From positions 1 through 64,000 of the forward strand of contig CALUPB010000001.1 in NCBI GenBank assembly GCA_944322585.1: a stretch of DNA of 64,000 nt, read 5' to 3'. Below the pieces are notes generated by a model. That model did not search any database. It worked only from the letters and a program-made list of their open reading frames with translations, and was not told the origin of the DNA. The stretch is from an uncultured Bacteroidales bacterium (lineage in GTDB: Bacteria; Bacteroidota; Bacteroidia; Bacteroidales; UBA932). Position 1 is the first letter of the stretch, and every line of letters begins with the position of its first letter. A program made the position numbers and the translations under genes. Below, one piece after another: positions 53,083 to 63,074 of this stretch.

Positions 53083-54432
53083 TCATATTCCTCCGTCAAC
53101 CACCCAGACCCTGTCCGGATTGTCGTTTCTGAGGGCTATGGTCAGCCGTTCCCTGCCCCCGCCCCGTCTCTCCACTGTCACAGGCACATATACCCCGCAG
53201 TATGTCCCGGACCTGAAGGGGCGTCCGATTTTCCGGATCCGGCTTCCTTCATAGCTGTCTTTCAATGCATCAAGGTGGTAACTCCACAATATCTCCTTCA
53301 GTACCTCAGGCCGCCACGGATCCATATAATGGAACATCCTCGCCACAGCCTGGACAGGAGTTATCCCGACAAACAGCCTGCCTTCCGGCTCACCGGTAAT
53401 GTCAACCCAGTCCACGCCTTCCGGTCTGTCGAAAATACCCTCCGGGATCTCCGCATCATATCTTATCCTCTCAAGCTCCATCACCGTCACCGCTCTCCTG
53501 CCATCCACCATGTCTATCTTCATTCCGGTAAGTTCCCCGCTCCTGCGGTCGAACTCATAGACCCTTCTCGTATCCGCTTCCTCCGTAGACATATACAGCA
53601 TATAGTCATTCCGGAAATCCCCCTGTCTCTTAGTGAAGACCGTAACGGTAACCCTGCCCCCGCGCACGACTTTCCTGTAGGATGACCACCTGATGCTGTC
53701 CGCGCGTTCCTTCTCGTTCAGCAGAATCGTACAAGGGTCAAGGAATAGTGAGAAATCCCCTATCGTCCCTGTCTCCTGCACTCCCATCTTCGTTCCGAGC
53801 ATCGAAGGACGGTTCCAGCTCCATATGCTGCTGCCGTCATAGACAGCGACCTTGCGCTGTTTCTCAAGCCTCCATCTTCCAGTCTCCGGTTCCACAGTAA
53901 GGGTATGCCGGACAAATCCTTTCCTCGGATCAACATAGGAAAAGTTCTCTCCCGGTTCAGTCCTGACCTTCACTGTCATGGAAAAGGATTTGGAACGGCT
54001 GAATATCCCTGCAGCCACATCGAAGACCGTATCAGTAGCCTTCAGGGAAGACATCGGGACGAACAGGAATATTCCTGCGGCTGCAATGGCAGCAGCCAGA
54101 GGACCGCAGAAATACAGCCAGCCGTACCGTCTTTTATCCTTCCTGCCGGGAACGCCTCCAGGATGTCCGGCATTGCCTGTACCGTATCCGACAGCAGTCC
54201 GTTTCCTCATGGCATGAAACTCCGCACAGTTTTCGGACGCCCCCCCTGCTCCGGTCGCCGGCCGCCCTGCGTGCTCCAAGGCTGCATGCCGGATTTCAGG
54301 AGTTTCCCGCTTTGCCCGCTCCATGATCCTCCCCTTGAGGGTACCGGACGCCCTGTACTCTTCTTTCAGCCGGAGCCCTTCAGGCAACGGCATCTCCGGT
54401 TCCAGCCCGGTATGTTTCCTTTTATTCTCCAT
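53083..54432 (-). CDS. Membrane protein paired with the ECF sigma factor (possible anti-sigma factor)
   Basis: The 449-residue protein has a cytoplasmic N-terminal part of about 105 residues rich in Glu/Arg/Lys, one membrane helix (WLYFCGPLAAAIAAAGIFLFVP) and a periplasmic domain of about 310 residues. The first 150 periplasmic residues (SMTVKVRTEPGENFSYVDPRKGF, GRWRLEKQRKVAVYDGSSIWSW) resemble LolA/LolB-type beta-sheet folds. Its ATG lies 11 bases inside the end of the sigma gene. This layout suggests an anti-sigma factor with an envelope sensor domain, but no conserved zinc anti-sigma motif is seen. The TTG at 54447 is an alternative start. Confidence 0.6.
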   Translation of the reverse strand: MENKRKHTGLEPEMPLPEGLRLKEEYRASGTLKGRIMERAKRETPEIRHAALEHAGRPATGAGGASENCAEFHAMRKRTAVGYGTGNAGHPGGVPGRKDKRRYGWLYFCGPLAAAIAAAGIFLFVPMSSLKATDTVFDVAAGIFSRSKSFSMTVKVRTEPGENFSYVDPRKGFVRHTLTVEPETGRWRLEKQRKVAVYDGSSIWSWNRPSMLGTKMGVQETGTIGDFSLFLDPCTILLNEKERADSIRWSSYRKVVRGGRVTVTVFTKRQGDFRNDYMLYMSTEEADTRRVYEFDRRSGELTGMKIDMVDGRRAVTVMELERIRYDAEIPEGIFDRPEGVDWVDITGEPEGRLFVGITPVQAVARMFHYMDPWRPEVLKEILWSYHLDALKDSYEGSRIRKIGRPFRSGTYCGVYVPVTVERRGGGRERLTIALRNDNPDRVWVVDGGI

Positions 54433-54937
54433 TGCCTTCTCTTTCAAGCTGTTCGTTAATATGCCTTATTCCATAGCGGTAGCGGGACTTTACTGTGGAC
54501 TCCGAAACCCCTGTCAGACAGGCAATCTCGGTGAACGTCAGCCCGTCATTGCATTTGAGCCTTATCACTTCCGCCTGCCGCTCGGGCAGAAGATCAAGAA
54601 GACGCTTCACCCTAAGATACTCCTCCCTTATGTCCCGGTCCTCTTCCTGTATGCAGAGTCCGGCCGCAGCATCGAGAGACACTTTGCTGATCCTGTGCCT
54701 CCGGTGCCAGTCCCGGCAGCGGTTCGAGATGGAGCGGAGCAGATAGAATTTAAGGTCTGAAACATGCTCCAGGGCCTCTTCTGAGCGGAAAAGCCTCAGA
54801 AGTACATCCTGGACAATGTCTTCCGCCTCCTCCCTGATGCCGGTACGCATATACGCGAACCGAAACAGATAGTCCTGCCATGCATCGACTATCCGTTCCA
54901 GCTGTCCGAGCCTTGTCTGCGCCTCCGTCTGTTCCAT
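54422..54937 (-). CDS. ECF-type RNA polymerase sigma factor
   Basis: A 171-residue sigma-70 of the ECF group. Region 2 is LFRFAYMRTGIREEAEDIVQDVLLRLFRSEE, region 4 is LPERQAEVIRLKCNDGLTFTEIACLTGVSESTVKSRYRYGIRHI. It is coupled to the membrane protein gene downstream, its likely partner. It is not next to a SusC/D pair, so it is probably not a glycan-sensing sigma factor. Targets are unknown. Confidence 0.92.
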   Translation of the reverse strand: MEQTEAQTRLGQLERIVDAWQDYLFRFAYMRTGIREEAEDIVQDVLLRLFRSEEALEHVSDLKFYLLRSISNRCRDWHRRHRISKVSLDAAAGLCIQEEDRDIREEYLRVKRLLDLLPERQAEVIRLKCNDGLTFTEIACLTGVSESTVKSRYRYGIRHINEQLEREGNGE

Positions 54938-55254
54938 ACATTATATATAGACGAAGATACGCAGAAAAAGATTTAAAAACTGTCCGATTTTTACAAATAT
55001 TCTTTATCCGGCTTTCCCGGCCCGGCTGAAGCTCACTTTGACTTTGCTGACTGAAATCCATAAATGGTTACGGCTTTAAAGCGCCGGACGCCTTCCGGTT
55101 ACAAAATGAAACGACGTTTTTTATTCATGCTGTTTTCGGGCCCTTTCCCTGTCATGAAGCCGCATTATCGGATAATTTTGTATCCGGAACCTGTTTTGCC
55201 TTTTAAGGCATCGGTTTCAGGACAGTTTCTTACTTAATATGATGTGTCCCGACT
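54938..55254. other. Divergent intergenic region between the sigma factor gene and gltB
   Basis: There is no gene in these 317 bases. They hold the gltB promoter, an inverted repeat around its -7 box (CGGATA 55169-55174, TATCCG 55181-55186) and the palindrome TGCCTTTTAAGGCA (55197-55210, arms of 6). I find no clear promoter for the sigma factor gene. Confidence 0.5.
55173..55180 (+). promoter_or_regulatory. -7 element of gltB
   Basis: TAATTTTG matches TAnnTTTG. No TTTG lies 19-21 bp upstream. It overlaps the dyad CGGATA N6 TATCCG (55169-55186), which could be a regulator site placed over the promoter. Confidence 0.55.
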
Positions 55255-58200
55255 ATGGACCTTCACCTGGACTTGACAGATAAAATTATGGAATGGACAG
55301 TCAGAAACAGCCTGTACGACCGTGAGCGCGAACATGACGCATGCGGCGTGGGAATGCTCGTGAACATCCGGGGAGACAAGTCCCACGAACTGGTGGACTA
55401 CGCATTGAAAGTGCTGGAAAACATGAAGCACAGGGGCGCGGAAGGCGCTGACAACAAGACCGGCGACGGAGCCGGCATCATGCTGCAGATTCCGCACGAA
55501 TTCATTCTGCTGCAAGGCATTCCCGTTCCGGAAAAAGGAAAGTACGGAACCGGGCTCGTATTCCTGCCAAAGGACGGGAAACGTCAGGCGCAAATTCTCA
55601 GCATTATCATAGAGGAGACCGAAAGGGAGGGACTTTCCCTCATGCACCTGCGCTCCGTGCCGGTGAATTCGGATATTCTCGGCAAAGATGCCGGGGCAAG
55701 CGAACCGGACATAAAACAGGTATTCATCACCGGATACGTGCCGGGAGAAAATCTTGAGAGAAAGCTCTATGTTATCCGCAAGAAGATAGAACGGCGCATA
55801 GACGACAGCGATTTCTACATGGTGTCCCTGTCCAGCAGAACCATCGTCTACAAGGGGATGCTGTCGTCCACCCAGCTCAGGGAGTATTTCCCCGACCTGA
55901 CCCAGCCCTATTTCACCAGCGGGATAGCGCTCGTACACTCCAGATTCAGCACCAACACATTTCCCACATGGAGTCTCGCCCAGCCGTTCAGGGTTCTGGC
56001 GCACAATGGGGAAATCAATACCATACGGGGCAACCGGGCATGGATGGAAGCGAGGGAAAACGTGCTTGCCACGCCCGAACTGCCAGACATAAAGGCCATA
56101 AGTCCGATTGTACAGCCAGGAATGAGCGACAGCGCGTCTTTAGACAATGTCCTGGAATTTTTCATGATGTCAGGCATGAGCCTTCCACATGCCATGGCCA
56201 TGCTTGTGCCGGAATCATTCAATGACAAGAATCCCATCAGCGAGGATCTGAAGGCATTCTACGAATACCACTCCATACTGATGGAACCGTGGGACGGGCC
56301 TGCCGCCCTGCTGTTCACGGACGGCAGATACGCCGGAGGGATGCTGGACAGGAACGGACTGCGTCCGGCAAGGTACCTGATCACCAAGACGGGCATGATG
56401 GTCGTTGCGAGCGAAGCCGGAGTCCTCGGGTTCGAGCCCGGTGAAATAAAGGAGAAAGGACGTCTCCAGCCCGGCAAGATATTGCTTGTGGACACTCTGG
56501 AGGGCAAGATCCACTACGATTCCGAACTGAAGCATGAACTCGCTTCGGCAAAGCCGTACCGGCAGTGGCTTGCCGGCAACAGGATAGATCTGGACGCTCT
56601 GAAAAGCGGGAGGAAAGTGGAAAACAGTGTGAAAGGCTACGATGCGCTGCTGAGAAATTTCGGATATACCAGGGAAGACATAGAACGTATCATCATACCG
56701 ATGAGCACAAACGGCTCCGAACCGACCGCATCGATGGGCAATGACACCCCGCTCGCCATACTGTCCGGAAAGCCGCAGCTGTTTTTCAACTATTTCAGGC
56801 AGCAGTTCGCCCAGGTCACCAACCCTGCCATAGACCCTATCAGGGAAGAACTCGTAATGTCCCTGTCGGAATACATAGGGGCTGTAGGGATGCAGATACT
56901 CATTCCGGACGGGAAGCACTGCAAGATGGTCCGTCTGCCCCATCCCGTCCTCAACAACACCCGGCTGGACATATTGTGCAACATCCGGTACAAAGGCTTC
57001 AATACAGTGAAACTCCCGATGCTTTTCGAGACGTGCAAAGGCCGCCACGGGATGCAGGCAGCCCTGAACGGGCTGTGCAGAGAAGCGGAACGGGCCGTGA
57101 ATGAAGGCGTGAACTACATTATCCTGACCGACCGGGGAGTGGATGCGGACCATGCAGCCATACCGTCACTTCTGGCAGTAAGCGCAGTGCACCAATATCT
57201 CATTTCCGTACAGAAAAGAGTCCAGACGGCACTGATTGTGGAAAGCGGGGAAATACGTGAAGTCATGCACGCCGCCCTGCTTTTGGGCTATGGTGCAAGC
57301 GCCATAAATCCATACATGGCATTCGCCATACTGGACAGGCTCGTCGCGACAGGAGAAATCCAGATGAACTACGACACGGCCGAAAAAAACTACGTCAAAG
57401 CCATATGCAAGGGACTGTACAAAGTCATGAGCAAGATGGGCATCAGCACCATACGGTCTTACAGGGGGGCCAGGATATTCGAAGCCATAGGTCTCGGGGA
57501 GGAACTTCTCGGGACATACTTCAACACTCCAGTATCCACCATAGGAGGCATCGGCCTGGATGAAATTGTCCGGGACTGCATTGCATTCCACGACAGCGGG
57601 TTCAGGCAGCCGCAGCTGCCGGGGCTTCTTCCCCACACCGGACTGTTCTCCTACAGGAAAGACGGGGAAACGCATGCATGGAATCCGGAGACGATCACCA
57701 TGCTCCAGACTGCCGTCAGGACCGGTGACTACCGGAAATTCAAGGAATTCACCCATGCGGCGGACATGAAACCCTCCCCTGTCTTCCTCAGGGACTTTTT
57801 CCGGTTCAAGAGAAATCCCGTCCCCATAGACGAAGTCGAACCGGTAGAGAACATAGTCAGGCACTTCGTGACGGGAGCGATGTCTTTCGGGGCCATAAGC
57901 AGGGAAGCCCATGAAGCCCTCGCCCTCGCAATGAACAGTCTCGGTTCGAGGAGCAACACGGGAGAAGGCGGAGAAGACAGTTCCAGATTAAGGGAGACCG
58001 TGGACGGAATCCCGCTGAACAGCAAGACCAGGCAAATAGCCTCGGGCCGTTTCGGAGTGACTGCGGAATATCTTGTGAATGCGGAGGAGATACAGATCAA
58101 GATAGCTCAGGGAGCGAAACCCGGGGAAGGGGGCCAGCTGCCCGGATTCAAGGTAGATGAAGTGATAGCCCGCACGCGGCATTCGATCCCGGGCATATCG

Positions 58201-59766
58201 CTCATATCCCCTCCGCCACACCACGACATCTACTCCATCGAGGATCTGTCCCAGCTGATCTTCGACCTGAAGAACGTGAACCCGAAAGCCAGGATAAGCG
58301 TAAAGCTCGTTGCAGAAAGCGGGGTGGGAACCGTTGCCGCAGGTGTTGCCAAAGCCAAGGCGGACATCATCGTCATATCCGGGGCGGAGGGCGGCACAGG
58401 GGCATCCCCGGCATCATCCGTGAGATATGCAGGCATCCCTCCGGAAATAGGCCTCAGCGAGACTCAGCAGACACTCGTCCTCAACGGATTGAGAGGACAG
58501 GTAAGGCTGCAGACCGACGGCCAGCTGAAAACAGGAAGGGACATTATATCCATGGCATTGCTCGGGGCGGAAGAATTCGCATTCGGCACCACGGCACTGA
58601 TTGTCCTCGGGTGTGTGATGATGCGTAAATGCCATTCCAACAATTGCCCCGTAGGCATTGCCACTCAAGATCCGGAACTGAGAAAACATTTCCGGGGACA
58701 TTACAGACACGTGGTGACCTATTTCGAATTTCTGGCCAGGGAAGTCAGGGAATATCTGGCAGACATGGGCTTCCGCAGCCTTGACGATATCGTAGGCCGG
58801 ACAGACCTCATAGAGACGGCACCTGCGCCGGAAGGGAGCAGGGCATCGCATGTCGACTTTACGCGCATTCTGGCGAAAATCGACAACGGATGTGCCCTGC
58901 ACAACATTTCAGTGCAGAAGCAAGACATAATGAATGTCCGTGACATATCCATCATCAATGCTGCCGGAGAGGCCCTGGAGAACGGGAAAGAAATATCGCT
59001 CGAATATGCCATATCCAACACGGACCGGGCTGTGGGTGCCATGCTGTCGGGCGCAGTAGCGGCAAGATACGGCAAAGCAGGACTGCCTTCCGAAACAATA
59101 AGCATAAAATTCAAGGGCTCTGCCGGACAGAGTTTCGGGGCATTTCTCGCTCACGGCATCAGTTTCCGTCTTGAAGGCGAGGCCAATGACTACCTCGGGA
59201 AAGGGCTCAGCGGGGGAATGATTTCGGTACGGCCTCCGGTGAGAAGCGATTTCGAAGCAGAAAAGAACACGATTGCAGGCAACACCATCCTGTACGGGGC
59301 CACCGGAGGAGAAGTGTACATCAACGGAAGGGCCGGAGAACGTTTTGCCGTCAGGAATTCAGGAGCCATCGCCGTTGTCGAAGGTGTCGGAGACCATTGC
59401 TGTGAATACATGACAGGGGGACGGGTAGTCGTGCTCGGGGAGACCGGAAGGAACTTTGCCGCAGGAATGAGCGGCGGGCTGGCATACGTCTGGGACAGGG
59501 ACGGGAAATTCGACTATTTCTGCAACATGGAAATGGTGGAGCTGTCCCTGCTTGAAGATTCCGCCTCCCGGAAGGAAGTGCATGAGCTTGTACGCCAGCA
59601 CTACCTGTACACAGGCTCCCCGCTTGCGCGGACAATGCTGGACGACTGGAACAGATACGCAGACGAGTTCATCCAGGTGACACCTATCGAATACAAGAAG
59701 GTTCTCGCGGAAGAGCAGATGAGGAAGCTGCAGCAGAAAATCGCAGAAGTGCAGCGTGATTACTGA
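55255..59766 (+). CDS. gltB: Glutamate synthase large subunit
   Basis: A 1503-residue protein that makes glutamate from glutamine and 2-oxoglutarate. The N-terminal glutaminase domain starts at the nucleophile Cys30 in EHDACGVGMLVN, which is exposed by removal of a propeptide. The central and FMN domains (GAMSFGAISREAHEALA, GEGGQLPGFKV, SGAEGGTGASP) and the iron-sulfur cysteines VLGCVMMRKCHSNNCPVGIATQ follow. The C-terminal beta-helix (GMISVRPP, YGATGGEVYINGRAGERFAVRNSG) is complete. Start may be ATG 55255 or 55288. The gltD gene follows after 20 bases. Confidence 0.96.
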   Translation: MDLHLDLTDKIMEWTVRNSLYDREREHDACGVGMLVNIRGDKSHELVDYALKVLENMKHRGAEGADNKTGDGAGIMLQIPHEFILLQGIPVPEKGKYGTGLVFLPKDGKRQAQILSIIIEETEREGLSLMHLRSVPVNSDILGKDAGASEPDIKQVFITGYVPGENLERKLYVIRKKIERRIDDSDFYMVSLSSRTIVYKGMLSSTQLREYFPDLTQPYFTSGIALVHSRFSTNTFPTWSLAQPFRVLAHNGEINTIRGNRAWMEARENVLATPELPDIKAISPIVQPGMSDSASLDNVLEFFMMSGMSLPHAMAMLVPESFNDKNPISEDLKAFYEYHSILMEPWDGPAALLFTDGRYAGGMLDRNGLRPARYLITKTGMMVVASEAGVLGFEPGEIKEKGRLQPGKILLVDTLEGKIHYDSELKHELASAKPYRQWLAGNRIDLDALKSGRKVENSVKGYDALLRNFGYTREDIERIIIPMSTNGSEPTASMGNDTPLAILSGKPQLFFNYFRQQFAQVTNPAIDPIREELVMSLSEYIGAVGMQILIPDGKHCKMVRLPHPVLNNTRLDILCNIRYKGFNTVKLPMLFETCKGRHGMQAALNGLCREAERAVNEGVNYIILTDRGVDADHAAIPSLLAVSAVHQYLISVQKRVQTALIVESGEIREVMHAALLLGYGASAINPYMAFAILDRLVATGEIQMNYDTAEKNYVKAICKGLYKVMSKMGISTIRSYRGARIFEAIGLGEELLGTYFNTPVSTIGGIGLDEIVRDCIAFHDSGFRQPQLPGLLPHTGLFSYRKDGETHAWNPETITMLQTAVRTGDYRKFKEFTHAADMKPSPVFLRDFFRFKRNPVPIDEVEPVENIVRHFVTGAMSFGAISREAHEALALAMNSLGSRSNTGEGGEDSSRLRETVDGIPLNSKTRQIASGRFGVTAEYLVNAEEIQIKIAQGAKPGEGGQLPGFKVDEVIARTRHSIPGISLISPPPHHDIYSIEDLSQLIFDLKNVNPKARISVKLVAESGVGTVAAGVAKAKADIIVISGAEGGTGASPASSVRYAGIPPEIGLSETQQTLVLNGLRGQVRLQTDGQLKTGRDIISMALLGAEEFAFGTTALIVLGCVMMRKCHSNNCPVGIATQDPELRKHFRGHYRHVVTYFEFLAREVREYLADMGFRSLDDIVGRTDLIETAPAPEGSRASHVDFTRILAKIDNGCALHNISVQKQDIMNVRDISIINAAGEALENGKEISLEYAISNTDRAVGAMLSGAVAARYGKAGLPSETISIKFKGSAGQSFGAFLAHGISFRLEGEANDYLGKGLSGGMISVRPPVRSDFEAEKNTIAGNTILYGATGGEVYINGRAGERFAVRNSGAIAVVEGVGDHCCEYMTGGRVVVLGETGRNFAAGMSGGLAYVWDRDGKFDYFCNMEMVELSLLEDSASRKEVHELVRQHYLYTGSPLARTMLDDWNRYADEFIQVTPIEYKKVLAEEQMRKLQQKIAEVQRDY

Positions 59767-59786
59767 TTTTATTGCTATCGATGATT

Positions 59787-61133
59787 ATGGGAAACCCTAA
59801 GGCTTTCATGACGGTACCCAGACAAGAGGCGGGATACCGTCCGGTACATGACCGGATACTGGACTTCGGAGAAGTGGAACAGACATTGAACACAAGCGAC
59901 AGGCAGCTGCAGGCCTCCAGATGCATGGACTGCGGAGTCCCGTTCTGTCACTGGGCCTGTCCGCTCGGGAACAGGCCTCCCGAGTTCCAGGAGGCGGTTT
60001 ACAGAGGCAAGTGGAAAGAAGCCTATGAAATATTGTCCCTCACCAACGATTTCCCGGAGTTTACGGGAAGAATATGTCCCGCCCCATGCGAGAAAAGCTG
60101 CGTGCTGGAACTCGCCATGCACTCTCCTGTCACGATAAGGGAAGATGAAGCCGCTGTCATAGAGGCTGCATTCAGGGAGGGGTATGTCAGGCCCGAAGTC
60201 CGTCTCCGGAACGGGAAGAAAGTGGCTGTCATAGGCTCAGGGCCTGCGGGGCTGACGGTCGCCAACCGGCTGAACAGAAAAGGCTATGATGTCACCGTAT
60301 TCGAAAAGGATGAATACATCGGAGGCCTGCTCCGTTTCGGGATACCGAACTTCAAGCTTAACAAGGCCATCATCGACAGGAGGCTGGCAATCATGGAAGC
60401 CGAAGGCGTGAAATTCAGGACGGGATGCCGTATCGACCCGGAAAAGCCGCCTGTGGGATTCGATGCATACTGCATATGTACAGGTACGCCCCAGGCAAGG
60501 GACCTCGACTCCCCCGGACGCGGGTTGAAAGGCATATATCTCGCAATGGAAATGCTTTCCCAGCAGAACAGGGTTCTGGCAGGACAGACATTCGCCAAAG
60601 ACGAACGCATCAGCGCGAAAGGGAAGAAAGTTCTGGTAATCGGAGGAGGCGACACCGGCAGCGACTGCATAGGCACAAGCATCCGGCAGGGAGCCGCAAG
60701 TGTCACTCAGATTGAAATCCTGCCCAAGCCGCCCGAAAAAGAAAATCCCTTGACTCCGTGGCCGCAATGGCCCCTGATATTGAAGACCGGCAGCAGCCAC
60801 GAAGAAGGGTGCGTCAGGAGATGGAGCCTGAACACGACAAGGTTCATCGGCGACAGCAAAGGGAACGTGACCGGAGCCGAAGTGGAGCAGGTCATCTGGA
60901 AACACGGGAAAGACGGGAGGCCGGTCATGGAACCTTCAGGAATAAAGGAAGTGATCAAGGCCGACATGGTTCTCCTTGCCATGGGGTTTCTGAAACCCGG
61001 GCATCCCGACTATCCGGACAACGTGTTTCTGGCGGGAGACGCGGCCACAGGAGCGAGTCTCGTGGTCAAGTGCATAGCGTCCGGCCGCCAGGCCGCATCC
61101 GAAATAGACAGTTTCCTCAGGAAAAGCAATTAA
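59787..61133 (+). CDS. gltD: Glutamate synthase small subunit
   Basis: A 448-residue flavoprotein. N-terminal cysteines bind two iron-sulfur clusters (CMDCGVPFCHWACPLGN, CPAPCEKSC). The FAD site is VAVIGSGPAGLTVANRL and the NADPH site VLVIGGGDTGSDCIG. It passes electrons from NAD(P)H to GltB. The start MGNPKAF (59787) is the usual one in this order; an in-frame ATG two codons earlier (59781) is possible. asnB starts 11 bases after its stop. Confidence 0.95.
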   Translation: MGNPKAFMTVPRQEAGYRPVHDRILDFGEVEQTLNTSDRQLQASRCMDCGVPFCHWACPLGNRPPEFQEAVYRGKWKEAYEILSLTNDFPEFTGRICPAPCEKSCVLELAMHSPVTIREDEAAVIEAAFREGYVRPEVRLRNGKKVAVIGSGPAGLTVANRLNRKGYDVTVFEKDEYIGGLLRFGIPNFKLNKAIIDRRLAIMEAEGVKFRTGCRIDPEKPPVGFDAYCICTGTPQARDLDSPGRGLKGIYLAMEMLSQQNRVLAGQTFAKDERISAKGKKVLVIGGGDTGSDCIGTSIRQGAASVTQIEILPKPPEKENPLTPWPQWPLILKTGSSHEEGCVRRWSLNTTRFIGDSKGNVTGAEVEQVIWKHGKDGRPVMEPSGIKEVIKADMVLLAMGFLKPGHPDYPDNVFLAGDAATGASLVVKCIASGRQAASEIDSFLRKSN

Positions 61134-61144
61134 AGCCAGTCATC

Positions 61145-62815
61145 ATGTGCGGAATAGCAGCGATATTCAATATAAAGGGCGACCCGGGACAGTTAAGGGC
61201 CACCGCCCTGGACATGTCCAGAAAAATCCGGCACAGGGGGCCGGACTGGAGCGGCATCCATGTGGGCAGGACGGCTATCCTGACTCATGAAAGGCTGTCG
61301 ATAGTGGATCCGGCGAGCGGAGGACAGCCGCTCTTCTCCTGTGACGGCCGGCAGATACTGGCCGTAAACGGGGAAATATACAACCACAGGGAAATCCGGG
61401 AAAAATTCAGGGGAAAATATACTTTCTCCACAGGCAGCGACTGCGAAGTGATACTTGCCCTGTACAGGGAAAAGGGCATTTCATTCCTGGAAGACCTGAA
61501 CGGCATTTTCGCATTTGCCCTCTACGACGCGGAGAAGGATGATTTCCTCATCGCACGGGACCACATGGGCGTCATTCCACTATACATCGGGAAAGACTCC
61601 AGCGGAAGGATATACTGCGCCAGCGAGCTCAAGGCCCTTGAAGGAATCTGTGACAGTTACCGGCCTTTCCCTCCGGGACATTATTATCTCGGAAGTGAAG
61701 GCGTGACAAAGAGATGGTACAGACGCAACTGGGAAGATTACGTCAACGTATGCCACAATCCCGCCGATCCGGCATGCCTGCGCAAAGCCCTGGAATCGGC
61801 TGTCAAAAGGCAGCTGATGAGCGACGTGCCATACGGAGTCCTGCTTTCAGGAGGACTTGACAGTTCAATAGTTTCCGCCACGGCGAAGAAGTTCGCGGCC
61901 AGACGGATAGAATCGGGCGACAGGAATGAGGCGTGGTGGCCGCAGCTGCACAGTTTCGCCATCGGTCTGAAGGGGGCGCCGGATCTGGCAAAGGCAAGGA
62001 TTGTCGCCAGCCATATAGGGACGGTCCACCATGAAATCAATTATACCGTACAGGAAGGTCTGGACGCCCTGCGTGACGTCATCTATTTTATAGAAACCTA
62101 CGATGTCACTACTGTCCGGGCATCCACACCCATGTATCTTCTGGCAAGAGTAATAAAGTCCATGGGTGTCAAGATGGTGCTTAGCGGCGAAGGGGCAGAC
62201 GAGATATTCGGAGGATACCTGTATTTCCATAAGGCTCCGGACGCCCGCGCTTTCCATGAAGAGACTGTCAGGAAATTGTCCAGGCTTCATCTGTACGACT
62301 GCCTGAGGGCCAACAAGGCGCTGGCGGCCTGGGGCGTGGAAGGACGGGTGCCGTTTCTCGACAAAGAATTCATGGATGTCGCGATGCGGTTGAATCCTGC
62401 CGCAAAGATGTGTCCCGGAAAGACCATTGAGAAAAAGATTCTGCGGGAGGCCTTTTCGGACATGCTTCCTCACGACATAGCATGGAGGCAGAAAGAGCAA
62501 TTCAGCGACGGGGTAGGATACGGGTGGATAGACGCCCTGAAGGACATCGCGGAGAAAACTGTCCCGGACAGCCAGTTTGCCCGTGCAGCAGAAAGATTTC
62601 CGGTAAATCCTCCCCTGAACAAGGAAGAATACGTTTACAGGAGCATATTTGAAGAGCATTTCCCGAGTGACAGTGCCGCGGGAAGCGTACCGAGCATTCC
62701 GAGCGTGGCGTGCTCCACTGCGGAGGCACTGGCGTGGGACGAGTCATTCCTCGGGAAGAACGACCCGAGCGGACGCGCTGTCTGCGGAGTCCATGAACAG
62801 GCCTGCCGTTCATAG
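61145..62815 (+). CDS. asnB: Asparagine synthase (glutamine-hydrolysing), AsnB type
   Basis: A 556-residue enzyme. The N-terminal glutaminase domain begins MCGIAAIF, with Cys2 as nucleophile. Other motifs are RHRGPD, NGEIYNH and DHMGVIPLY. The synthetase domain has the PP-loop LLSGGLDSSIVSATA and GEGADEIFGGYLYFH. It converts aspartate and glutamine to asparagine and glutamate. The frame is open much further upstream inside gltD, but the catalytic Cys must be residue 2, so the start is ATG 61145. The gltB-gltD-asnB order is common in this group and joins nitrogen assimilation steps. A terminator follows. Confidence 0.96.
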   Translation: MCGIAAIFNIKGDPGQLRATALDMSRKIRHRGPDWSGIHVGRTAILTHERLSIVDPASGGQPLFSCDGRQILAVNGEIYNHREIREKFRGKYTFSTGSDCEVILALYREKGISFLEDLNGIFAFALYDAEKDDFLIARDHMGVIPLYIGKDSSGRIYCASELKALEGICDSYRPFPPGHYYLGSEGVTKRWYRRNWEDYVNVCHNPADPACLRKALESAVKRQLMSDVPYGVLLSGGLDSSIVSATAKKFAARRIESGDRNEAWWPQLHSFAIGLKGAPDLAKARIVASHIGTVHHEINYTVQEGLDALRDVIYFIETYDVTTVRASTPMYLLARVIKSMGVKMVLSGEGADEIFGGYLYFHKAPDARAFHEETVRKLSRLHLYDCLRANKALAAWGVEGRVPFLDKEFMDVAMRLNPAAKMCPGKTIEKKILREAFSDMLPHDIAWRQKEQFSDGVGYGWIDALKDIAEKTVPDSQFARAAERFPVNPPLNKEEYVYRSIFEEHFPSDSAAGSVPSIPSVACSTAEALAWDESFLGKNDPSGRAVCGVHEQACRS

Positions 62816-62848
62816 GATCCGCACACGCCGGGAAACACGGCCTTTCAG

Positions 62849-62885
62849 ACAGTAACAAAAAACCGGCATTTCAGTTACTGTTTTA
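62849..62885 (+). terminator. Terminator of the gltB-gltD-asnB operon
   Basis: ACAGTAAC (62849-62856) pairs with GTTACTGT (62874-62881) around a 17-base loop, followed by TTTTAT. Confidence 0.7.
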
Positions 62886-62980
62886 TCGGCACATGACAAA
62901 AACGGCTGAATAATTCATATGCGGAAAAATTTTCCGTCGGAAAACGCCCCGGGACTGTATACGGCATGCGCGATTCAGAG

Positions 62981-62988
62981 TATTTTTG
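62981..62988 (+). promoter_or_regulatory. Possible -7 element of dapL
   Basis: TATTTTTG fits the consensus; the -33 position has no TTTG. The leader would be about 80 bases. Confidence 0.45.
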
Positions 62989-63074
62989 TATAATGATTGA
63001 CCGGAACGGCCGGGCCGCTTGCAGACGGGGTTGTTACCGGACATGTAATGCAACCGGTAAAAAAGGAAAAGACT

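Noticed and set aside
60758-61144. N-terminal extension of asnB by 129 codons
   Set aside because: The frame is open inside gltD, but AsnB needs Cys as residue 2 after Met, which fixes the start at 61145.
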